Shown here: in pieces, positions 1-5,440 of the stretch
How the letters are laid out: the number at the start of each line of letters is the position of its first letter
Numbering within the stretch: position 1 is the first letter of the stretch
From: Anaerolineae bacterium
Lineage (GTDB): Bacteria; Chloroflexota; Anaerolineae; Aggregatilineales; UBA3940
Length of the DNA stretch: 6,411 nucleotides
NCBI GenBank assembly: GCA_020852775.1
Contig: JADZAD010000216.1
Span: forward strand, 1 to 6,411
Direction of reading: 5' to 3'
The notes under the pieces: generated by a model
Databases searched by the model: none
The model's input: the letters and a program-made list of their open reading frames with translations, nothing else
Told to the model about the DNA's origin: nothing
Position numbers and translations under genes: made by a program

Positions 1-564
1 CTGACGGCGCACACGGCCTACGAGTCGGATTTCACCGCCGGGCAGGGCGCGGCGATCCACTTCCGCCATACGGAACATCCGGGTGTGTGGGACTGGGTAA
101 GCCGGTTCGTTGAGGCGGAGGGTTTCACCGGGCAGATCGCCTTCGACTTTATCGAGACGCCAGATAGCAGCCCGTATGCCATCGAGTGCAACCCGCGGGC
201 GACGAGCGGCGTGCATCTACTTGCCGGGGTGCCGGGGTTCGCCCGTGCCTTTCTTAACCCGGACACTCCTCTGATAACCGCGGCGGGGGCGTCGCCCGCG
301 ATGCTGGCCAGTGCGATGCTGATCTACGGGCTGCCCGCCGCGCTGCGGGCGCGACAACTGCACCGCTGGGCGGCAGAGATGATCCAGAGTAAGGATGTGG
401 TTCTTGCGTGGCATGATCCGCTACCCGTACTGCTGCAGGGGCGCAGCATCCTGCGCTTTCTGCTGGACAGTTGGCGGCAGGGAATCAGCCCGCTCGAAGC
501 GTCAACCGCCGACGTCGAGTGGAACGGGGAGGATATTCTGCCTGTGAGTGATGCGGGGAAATGA
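1..564 (+). CDS. ATP-grasp domain protein, C-terminal part (5' end outside window)
   Basis: The reading frame is open from the first base and ends at TGA 562-564, giving 187 visible residues of a gene that begins upstream of the window. The visible part contains the distal half of an ATP-grasp fold. GQIAFDFIE is the beta strand carrying an acidic residue, and ECNPRATSGVHLL is the E-x-N-P-R type motif in which Glu and Asn bind the metal-ATP complex (as in carbamoyl-phosphate synthase and biotin carboxylase relatives). About 110 residues follow, ending in the segment GISPLEASTADVEWNG. Family knowledge: such enzymes form an acyl-phosphate from ATP and a carboxylate and ligate it to an amine or similar nucleophile. 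The substrate cannot be read from this fragment. It could be a CarB-like stand-alone ligase or another orphan ATP-grasp enzyme. The first GTG at 85 is internal and not the real start. The stop codon overlaps the 3' end of a convergent tRNA gene. Confidence 0.85.
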   Translation: MTAHTAYESDFTAGQGAAIHFRHTEHPGVWDWVSRFVEAEGFTGQIAFDFIETPDSSPYAIECNPRATSGVHLLAGVPGFARAFLNPDTPLITAAGASPAMLASAMLIYGLPAALRARQLHRWAAEMIQSKDVVLAWHDPLPVLLQGRSILRFLLDSWRQGISPLEASTADVEWNGEDILPVSDAGK

Positions 565-633
565 GGGCGGTGGGACTCGAACCCACGGCCAAAAGCTTAA
601 AAGGCTTCTGCTCTACCACTGAGCTACGCCCCC
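562..633 (-). tRNA. tRNA-Lys (anticodon TTT)
   Basis: Read on the minus strand, the 72 nt fold into a full cloverleaf. The acceptor is GGGGGCG/CGCCCTC with one G-T wobble at 2:71. The D arm is GCTC-AGTGGTA-GAGC. The anticodon stem is GAAGC/GCTTT around loop CTTTTAA, which puts TTT at positions 34-36 (lysine, AAA/AAG codons). The variable loop has 5 nt, and the T arm is GTGGG-TTCGAGT-CCCAC. The discriminator is A at 562. No CCA is encoded (ATTTC follows), so a tRNA nucleotidyltransferase must add it. The last three bases of the tRNA are the complement of the stop codon of the convergent ATP-grasp gene. Confidence 0.96.
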
Positions 634-645
634 GGGAATGTTGCC

Positions 646-654
646 AGTATACCA
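646..654 (-). promoter_or_regulatory. Extended -10 promoter of tRNA-Lys
   Basis: On the minus strand the sequence is TGG-TATACT, an extended -10 (TGn plus a 5/6 match to TATAAT), ending 12 bp before the first tRNA base. Transcription would start near 639, leaving a leader of only a few nucleotides. A -35 box with 16-18 bp spacing is weak (TAGCAC/AGCACA), which is typical when a TGn extension is present. Confidence 0.6.
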
Positions 655-669
655 GTTCAGAGCGGCCTG

Positions 670-678
670 TGCTATAAC
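670..678 (+). promoter_or_regulatory. Candidate extended -10 for the ribokinase operon
   Basis: TGC-TATAAC on the plus strand matches an extended -10 (5/6 to TATAAT with TGn in front). It lies in the 180-bp gap between the tRNA and the ribokinase start and points toward the operon; a start near 685 would give a leader of about 130 nt. No good -35 at normal spacing is seen: TTGCCA at 641-646 is 26 bp away, which is too far. A second, weaker -10-like TATTAT lies at 725-730. Both are pattern matches only. Confidence 0.3.
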
Positions 679-700
679 GCCGTGCGTGGATTTGGCGCGC

Positions 701-714
701 GATCTTTGCAGATC
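701..714. promoter_or_regulatory. Small dyad, possible operator
   Basis: GATCT-ttgc-AGATC is a perfect inverted repeat with 5-bp arms and a 4-bp centre. It lies between the two candidate -10 elements upstream of the ribokinase gene, where a repressor site could be. It is short enough to occur by chance, and no regulator gene is present in the window to pair with it. Confidence 0.15.
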
Positions 715-813
715 AGGGCGGGTGTATTATCATCTCAGCAGGCTGTTGCCCACCCGCCTTCACCGGACAGCCACCCTCAGACAGAGCCTTCACCCTACCA
801 AACGGAGGTACCT

Positions 814-1740
814 GTGAGCATCGTCGTCTTCGGCAGCATCAACATGGACATCATCACGTATGTGCCGCGCCTGCCCGCCCCGGGTGAGACGCTCTTCGGG
901 CATTCATACGTCACCGCGCCCGGCGGCAAAGGCTCGAACCAGGCGGGCGCCGCCGGCAAGCTCGGCAATCCAACCGCGTTTATCGGGCGCATCGGCAAGG
1001 ATGCCTTCGGGCCGGAGGTCCGCGGCATCCTCGCGGCGCAGGGGGCCGACGTCAGCGGCCTGATGGTCGATGAGGCGCACGGCACCGGCATTGCGGTGAT
1101 CAGTGTCGATGATCGCGCCGAGAACTGCATCATCGTCATTTCCGGCGCGAACATGGCGATTGATGAGACGGACGTACAGCGCGCCCTGCCGTACCTCGAC
1201 CGGGCGAAAGTGCTGCTGCTGCAGATGGAAGTCCCGCTTGAGGCGAACATCTCCGTGGCGAAGGCCGCCCGCACCCGCGGCGTGAAGGTCGTCTTCGACC
1301 CGGCCCCGGCCCGCCCGCTGCCGGATGATTTCTACCCGTTCATCGATGTCATCACTCCCAACGAGGGCGAAACCGAAGTCCTCACCGGGATCCGCCCGGC
1401 GACCATCGCCGAGGCTTCACAGGCGGCGGACATCCTGCTCGGACGCGGGGTCGGTACCGCGGTGATCAAGCTCGGCGCGCAGGGCGCGTACTTCAAGACC
1501 GCCGGGGGCGAAGGCTTCGTGCCTTCGTTTATCGTGGATGCAATCGACACCGTCGCCGCGGGCGACGCCTTCAATGGCGGCCTGGCGACGGCTATCGCGG
1601 AAGGCAAGGACATCGCCGAGGCGCTGCGCTGGGGTGCGGCCTCCGGCGGCCTCTCGACGACGAAGTCCGGCGCTCTCCCGTCGATGCCCACCCGCGCGGA
1701 GTTCGACCGCCTCCTGCGCGAAGGCAAGCAGCGCCAGTAA
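814..1740 (+). CDS. rbsK: Ribokinase (PfkB family)
   Basis: It phosphorylates D-ribose with ATP to ribose 5-phosphate in the cytoplasm. The 308-residue length matches E. coli RbsK (about 309). Motifs in order: GSINMD at 7-12; PGGKGSNQA at 36-44 (PfkB signature 1, with Lys39 at the ribose-contact position); QMEVPLE with Glu139 at the expected ribose-side position; PNEGETEVLTG; VIKLGAQGAYF; DTVAAGDAFNGG at 245-256 (signature 2, with Asp251 as catalytic base); and TTKSGALPSMP, the ribokinase-type C-terminal segment near the monovalent-cation site. GTG 814 is chosen because GGAGGT lies 4 bp before it and the protein then starts directly with the first beta strand. A GTG at 682 would add 44 Ser/Pro-rich residues unlike any ribokinase. 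It is first in the cluster, 26 bp before the nucleoside hydrolases that would release its substrate. A related PfkB sugar or nucleoside kinase cannot be excluded, but the motifs favour ribose. Confidence 0.92.
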   Translation: MSIVVFGSINMDIITYVPRLPAPGETLFGHSYVTAPGGKGSNQAGAAGKLGNPTAFIGRIGKDAFGPEVRGILAAQGADVSGLMVDEAHGTGIAVISVDDRAENCIIVISGANMAIDETDVQRALPYLDRAKVLLLQMEVPLEANISVAKAARTRGVKVVFDPAPARPLPDDFYPFIDVITPNEGETEVLTGIRPATIAEASQAADILLGRGVGTAVIKLGAQGAYFKTAGGEGFVPSFIVDAIDTVAAGDAFNGGLATAIAEGKDIAEALRWGAASGGLSTTKSGALPSMPTRAEFDRLLREGKQRQ

Positions 1741-1766
1741 CCCACCACCTGAGGAGATCAACCCGA

Positions 1767-2690
1767 ATGAAACGCCTTGTAATTGACACCGATACCGGCG
1801 TGGATGACGCCCAGGCGCTGCTGATGGCATTTGCCCATCCGGACGTGAAGGTCGAAGCGATCATGTCGGTCGCCGGCAACGTCGGTGTAGAGAAGACCAC
1901 CGCCAACGTACTGAAAGTGCTGGACGTCGTCGGGCAGGACGTTCCCGTCTACCGGGGTTGCGACCGCGCCCTGATCCACAGCCTGCCTGATGCCTCGGAC
2001 GCGCATGGCAACGATGGGCTGGGGGGGGCCGATGTCTCCGTGTCACAGCGGCCAATCGAGCAGGAACATGCCGTGCGCGCCCTGATCCGGCTGGCGAACG
2101 AGCACCCCGGTGAACTGACGCTGGTGGCGCTCGGTCCGCTGACCAACATCGCCCTCGCTACCCGCATCGACCCTGATCTCCCCGGCAAGTACAAAGAACT
2201 GGTCATCATGGGCGGGGCGGTACGTGGCAAGGGGAATACCGAGATCGTCACCGCCGAGTTCAATATCTTCTACGACCCGGACGCGGCGCACATCGTCTTC
2301 AGCGAGTGGCCGATGCTCACCATGAGTGACTGGGAAGTCACCATGAACCAGGGCCTGACTGCCGCCCAGTTCGATGAGCTCCGTACCGCCCCGTCACCGC
2401 GCGGGCAGTTCTTCCGCAAGATCACCGACCGCACCGTGAAGCGCATGGCGGAGTTTGGCCGGACGACCTTCCTGCTGCCCGATCCGCTGGCAATGGCTGC
2501 TGTGCTCGATCCGGATTGCGTCCGCCACGCGGAGAAACGCTTCGTTGAGGTCGAAGTCGTTGGCCAGCATACCCGCGGCCAGACGACCGTGGACTGGTAC
2601 GGCTTCTCCGGGCGCACGCCGAATGCCAATATTGTGATTGAATACGATATGGATCGTGTCTTCGCGCTGCTCAAGGCCGCCGTCTCCTGA
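1767..2690 (+). CDS. Nucleoside hydrolase, IUNH family, copy 1
   Basis: Predicted to hydrolyse the N-glycosidic bond of a ribonucleoside, giving base and ribose. The 307 residues match the family length. Visible motifs: MKRLVIDTDTGVDD, with Asp9, Asp13 and Asp14 for Ca2+; Asn38 in SVAGNVG; HGNDGLGG from His80; GPLTNIALA with Thr126 (Ca2+ ligand in the Crithidia enzyme); IMGGAV; AEFNIFYDPDAAH with Glu164 and Asn166 (ribose contacts); and LLPDPLAMA with Asp239 as last Ca2+ ligand. The usual HD motif is PD here, so the leaving-group His is missing, and DTDPG is DTDTG. The motifs WEVT and TRGQTTVDW resemble eukaryote-type members more than E. coli RihA/B/C; that comparison is from memory. GAGGAG lies 10 bp before the ATG. 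It sits 26 bp after rbsK. An 8-G run at 2021-2028 lies inside the gene. Substrate (purine, pyrimidine or other riboside) is unknown. Confidence 0.9.
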   Translation: MKRLVIDTDTGVDDAQALLMAFAHPDVKVEAIMSVAGNVGVEKTTANVLKVLDVVGQDVPVYRGCDRALIHSLPDASDAHGNDGLGGADVSVSQRPIEQEHAVRALIRLANEHPGELTLVALGPLTNIALATRIDPDLPGKYKELVIMGGAVRGKGNTEIVTAEFNIFYDPDAAHIVFSEWPMLTMSDWEVTMNQGLTAAQFDELRTAPSPRGQFFRKITDRTVKRMAEFGRTTFLLPDPLAMAAVLDPDCVRHAEKRFVEVEVVGQHTRGQTTVDWYGFSGRTPNANIVIEYDMDRVFALLKAAVS

Positions 2691-2709
2691 CCCTGTGCCT
2701 GGAGAGCGC

Positions 2710-2732
2710 CGCACACAGAACAGGATTGTGCG
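2710..2732 (+). promoter_or_regulatory. Possible hairpin presenting the RBS of hydrolase copy 2
   Basis: CGCACA (2710-2715) pairs perfectly with TGTGCG (2727-2732). The 11-nt loop holds the AGGA Shine-Dalgarno, and the ATG follows the stem directly. Copy 3 has a shorter version, CAGA (3659-3662) with TCTG (3673-3676), also flush with its ATG and also with AGGA in the loop. This is seen in sequence; any effect on translation is inference. Confidence 0.35.
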
Positions 2733-3647
2733 ATGAAACGGCTTGTGATCGATACGGATACAGGTGTCGATGACGCGCAGGCCCTTCTGATGGCTTTCGC
2801 GCACCCGGATACACGGGTAGAAGCGATCCTGTCCGTCGCGGGGAATGTAGGCGTCGATAAAACGACCCCTAACATCCTGAAGGTGCTGGATGTGGTCGGG
2901 AGGGATGTGCCCGTCTACCGGGGTTGCGACCGCCCGATCGTATTCACTCCCGAGAGCGGTGAGGATGCCCACGGAAACGACGGCCTGGGCGGGGCCGATC
3001 TGCCTGCATCGAGCCGCACCGTCGAGCGCGAGCACGCCGTCAACGCGCTGATCAGGCTGGCGAATGAGCACCCCGGCGAACTGACGCTGGTGGCGCTCGG
3101 CCCGCTGACCAACGTCGCCCTGGCTACCCGCCTCGACCCCGACCTCCCGCAGAAGATCAAGGCCCTGTTCATCATGGGCGGGGCGGTTCACAGCATGGGC
3201 AACACGCAGAACATGTCCGCCGAGTTCAACATCTACTACGATGCGGACGCGGCGCATATCGTGTTCAGCGAGTGGCCGATGCTCACCATGAGTGACTGGG
3301 AAATCACCATGCGGCAGGGGCTTACCGGTGAGCAGGCGGAAGCGCTGCGCAGCGCCCCGACGCCGCGCGGAGCATTCTTCCGTAAGATCACCGACTATAC
3401 GATCAACCGCTTTGGGCTTGAGCCTTTCCTGCTGCCTGACCCACTGGCGATGGCTGCCGCGCTCGATCCGGAATGTGTCGCCCGTGCCGAAAAACGCTAT
3501 GTGGAAATCGAGCTGACCGGCCAACGCACCCGCGGCCAGACGACCGTGGACTGGCGCGGCTGGTCAGGCAAGACACCTAACGCCAACATCGTGCTTGAAT
3601 ACGACATGGATCGCGTCTTCGCACTGCTCAGAGCCGCAGTCAGTTAA
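2733..3647 (+). CDS. Nucleoside hydrolase, IUNH family, copy 2
   Basis: A 304-residue paralog of the preceding gene: 60 of the first 67 residues are identical by hand count. The Ca2+/ribose set is intact: Asp9, Asp13, Asp14, Asn38, His80 in HGNDGLGG, Thr126 in GPLTN, Glu164/Asn166 in AEFN, and Asp236 in LLPDPLAMA. The residue before Asp236 is Pro (codon 3435-3437) instead of the family His. It shares SDWEIT and TRGQTTVDW with copy 1 but lacks three residues in the loop before the LLPDP motif (INRFGLEPF). It starts 42 bp after copy 1. AGGA at 2722-2725 is 7 bp before the ATG and lies in the loop of a possible 6-bp hairpin. A 74-bp stretch is identical to copy 3 at every base. The enzyme presumably acts on nucleosides like its neighbours, perhaps with a different base preference. 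Confidence 0.9.
   Translation: MKRLVIDTDTGVDDAQALLMAFAHPDTRVEAILSVAGNVGVDKTTPNILKVLDVVGRDVPVYRGCDRPIVFTPESGEDAHGNDGLGGADLPASSRTVEREHAVNALIRLANEHPGELTLVALGPLTNVALATRLDPDLPQKIKALFIMGGAVHSMGNTQNMSAEFNIYYDADAAHIVFSEWPMLTMSDWEITMRQGLTGEQAEALRSAPTPRGAFFRKITDYTINRFGLEPFLLPDPLAMAAALDPECVARAEKRYVEIELTGQRTRGQTTVDWRGWSGKTPNANIVLEYDMDRVFALLRAAVS
3066..3139 (+). repeat. 74-bp identical tract, copy in hydrolase 2
   Basis: Every base from GAGCACCCC to CTCGACCC is identical to 4010-4083 in hydrolase 3, including all silent positions. It encodes EHPGELTLVALGPLTNVALA and the following residues to the next Asp-Pro, around the Thr126 motif. Both flanks diverge at once. The same region of hydrolase 1 differs at five bases. 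Confidence 0.85.
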
Positions 3648-3676
3648 GGCGCCAACAACAGAACAGGATACGTCTG

Positions 3677-4606
3677 ATGAAGCGTTTTGTGATTGATACG
3701 GATACCGGGGTAGATGATGCAGAAGCGCTGCTGATGGCTTTTGGCCACCCTGATGTGACGATTGAGGCGATCGTGAGCGTCGCCGGGAACGTCGGCGTGG
3801 ATAAGACCACGCCGAACGTGCTCAAGGTACTGGATGCCGTTGGCAGGGACGTGCCCGTTTACCGGGGCTGCGACCGTGCGCTGGTATTCCGCAAGCCCAA
3901 TGCGGAAGACGCGCATGGCAGCGATGGCCTCGGTGATGCCGGCATCCCGGAGTCAGCACGCACGATCGAGGCTGAGCACGGCGTTGACGCCCTGGTCCGG
4001 CTGGCGAACGAGCACCCCGGCGAACTGACGCTGGTGGCGCTCGGCCCGCTGACCAACGTCGCCCTGGCTACCCGCCTCGACCCTGACCTGCCCAACAAGT
4101 ACCGGGAACTGGTCATCATGGGTGGCGCCGTCTACGCGATGGGCAACACCGAGACGCGCTCCGCCGAGTTCAACATCTTCTACGACCCGGATGCGGCCCA
4201 TATCGTCTTCAGCGAGTGGTTGAACATCACCATGCTCTCATGGGAAGCGACCGCCGAGAACCCGCTCACGCTTGAGCAGACCAACACTCTCAGCGCGATC
4301 AGCACCCCTCGCGGCGAATTCTTTCATAAGATCACACGGGCGCAGATCGCCATGATCAGGAACTTCCTCGGCGTCGAGACCCTGTTCATCCCTGACCCGC
4401 TGGCGATGGCTGTGGCGATTGAACCGGAACGGGTGATCACGCGCTCGGAACGGCACTATGTCCAACTGGAACTGAGCGGCTACAGCACCCGCGGCCAGAC
4501 GGTGGTGGACTGGCGCGATCGCCTCGGCAAGACCGCGAATACCACTATCGTGATCAGTGTCGATATGCAGCGCGTCTATGAACTGATGCGACAGGGGTTG
4601 GAGTAA
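3677..4606 (+). CDS. Nucleoside hydrolase, IUNH family, copy 3
   Basis: The third and most divergent paralog, 309 residues; 57 of its first 67 residues match copy 1. Ligands are conserved: Asp9, Asp13, Asp14, Asn38, His80, Thr126, Glu164, Asn166 and Asp240. Pro239 again replaces the leaving-group His. Differences cluster at HGSDGLGD (HGNDGLGG in the others) and in residues 182-239, where PMLTMSDWE becomes LNITMLSWE and the following helix/loop is largely rewritten. In this family that segment leads into the leaving-group side of the active site, so a different base specificity is a reasonable inference. The start at ATG 3677 has AGGA 8 bp upstream. The gap to copy 2 is 29 bp and to the next gene 18 bp, so co-transcription is likely. 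Confidence 0.9.
   Translation: MKRFVIDTDTGVDDAEALLMAFGHPDVTIEAIVSVAGNVGVDKTTPNVLKVLDAVGRDVPVYRGCDRALVFRKPNAEDAHGSDGLGDAGIPESARTIEAEHGVDALVRLANEHPGELTLVALGPLTNVALATRLDPDLPNKYRELVIMGGAVYAMGNTETRSAEFNIFYDPDAAHIVFSEWLNITMLSWEATAENPLTLEQTNTLSAISTPRGEFFHKITRAQIAMIRNFLGVETLFIPDPLAMAVAIEPERVITRSERHYVQLELSGYSTRGQTVVDWRDRLGKTANTTIVISVDMQRVYELMRQGLE
4010..4083 (+). repeat. 74-bp identical tract, copy in hydrolase 3
   Basis: Partner of the tract at 3066-3139. Perfect identity over a conserved active-site segment, bounded by ordinary paralog divergence, fits recent gene conversion between copies 2 and 3. Confidence 0.85.
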
Positions 4607-4624
4607 ACACAGGATACGAACGGT

Positions 4625-5440
4625 ATGGTCAGACACCCCGGCAGGCTCATCACTCTCCTGGGCATTGCCCTGCTCGCGGCACTGGGAGGGCTGGCGCTGC
4701 CTGCACCCCGGCCCGTACAGGCCAGCCTTGGCCTGGCGCGGGCCATCCCGGATATCAATGCCGTGCTGACCGTCCCGCCGAAGCAGATACTGTTATCATT
4801 CAACGGGCGGGTCCTTCCTGCCCAGTCGCGCCTTGAGGTGCTGAATGAGGCAGGGGCGCATGTCGATGTCGGGCCCGTTGAGAACAACCTCTTTGATAAC
4901 CGCACGCTTCAGGTAGCGCTGGAGCCCGGCCTGCCGGAGGGAGTGTACACGGTTATTTATGCCGCCCGCACCCCCGGTTCGCTGTTTGTGCTCCAGGGGA
5001 GCTATACCTTTACGATCCGGCTCCCCCTTCCACGGCTCGATATCCTCACGCCCGTCGATGGCAGTACAGTCGTTACGGATACGCCGTTCAGTGTATCGCT
5101 TGCGCTGACCGACTTCGATATCAGCATCCCGGAAAACCGGGTGGAAGTCTACCTCGATGGAGCCCTGCATACCACTCTGAATGGCGCGACCGTCGGCACG
5201 ATCACCGGCCTTGAGGCGGGTGTTCACCGGGTGGAAGCGGTGCTGATCTCAGGAGGAAGCCCGGTCGAGAGCAGCCGGGAGAGTATCAACATCAGCGCAA
5301 TCCCGGCAACGCAGCCAGAAAGTACTGCTCCGCAGCCCCCGGTCTCCGTGACCGTATTACAGCAGATTCTGGCCTGGCTCACCGCTGTGCTGCTGTTCGG
5401 TCTGGGCTGGTGGCTCGGGCACAGGAACAGCGTCAGTTGA
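4625..5440 (+). CDS. Secreted CopC-like/Ig-like protein with C-terminal membrane anchor
   Basis: A 271-residue envelope protein. Residues 1-33 form a signal peptide (positive start, hydrophobic run, cleavage likely after PVQA). Residues about 34-132 follow the CopC-type beta-sandwich pattern: ARAIPDINAVLTVPPKQILL, then SFNGRV, a beta strand ending in Gly, then LPEGVYTVIYAARTPG and GSYTFTI. The CopC copper ligands are not there: no His after the signal peptide, and PGSLF where DGHP is expected. A second beta domain (about 135-224) has TPVDGSTV, VEVYLDG and GLEAGVHRVEAVL, like Ig-like or Big modules. A Pro/Ser/Thr-rich spacer and one helix (about 244-264, GLGWWLG) anchor it. AGGA is 10 bp before the ATG, and the gene starts 18 bp after hydrolase 3, so it appears to end that operon. 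No copD follows. The role is unknown; ligand binding or surface assembly is possible. The fold call is by pattern, not search. Confidence 0.7.
   Translation: MVRHPGRLITLLGIALLAALGGLALPAPRPVQASLGLARAIPDINAVLTVPPKQILLSFNGRVLPAQSRLEVLNEAGAHVDVGPVENNLFDNRTLQVALEPGLPEGVYTVIYAARTPGSLFVLQGSYTFTIRLPLPRLDILTPVDGSTVVTDTPFSVSLALTDFDISIPENRVEVYLDGALHTTLNGATVGTITGLEAGVHRVEAVLISGGSPVESSRESINISAIPATQPESTAPQPPVSVTVLQQILAWLTAVLLFGLGWWLGHRNSVS

Larger units (their letters stand above)
1767..4606 (+). repeat. Tandem gene triplication (three nucleoside hydrolase copies)
   Basis: Three head-to-tail copies of about 0.92 kb each, with no unrelated gene between them. All begin with near-identical coding sequence for MKR(L/F)VIDTDTGVDDA, and long stretches align at base level. 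Copies 1 and 2 look closest in the C-terminal half (for example 39 identical bases at 2298-2336 and 3264-3302), whereas copies 2 and 3 share the 74-bp tract. The array most likely arose by successive tandem duplication. Confidence 0.9.

Noticed and set aside
682..813. Upstream GTG start (682) giving a 352-residue ribokinase
   Set aside because: The 44 extra residues are Ser/Pro-rich and unlike any ribokinase, while GGAGGT lies right before GTG 814 and the fold begins there.
806..813. Perfect 8-bp palindrome AGGTACCT before the ribokinase start
   Set aside because: It is the Shine-Dalgarno plus four bases. With no loop it cannot form a hairpin, and eight bases is too short to call an operator.
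1332..1906. Several minus-strand frames opposite rbsK and the start of hydrolase 1
   Set aside because: Low-complexity Ala/Arg/Pro/Ser translations with no motifs, entirely opposite convincing genes.
2394..3524. Long open frame on the minus strand, about 376 codons
   Set aside because: It lies opposite hydrolase copies 1 and 2. It is open because of GC-rich third positions on the coding strand and recurs as antisense frames in each paralog. No family motif or Shine-Dalgarno was seen.
1767..4606. Possibility that the three hydrolase copies are an assembly or mobile-element artefact
   Set aside because: The copies differ at many bases and in length, each has its own start and stop, and no terminal inverted repeats or transposase are present.
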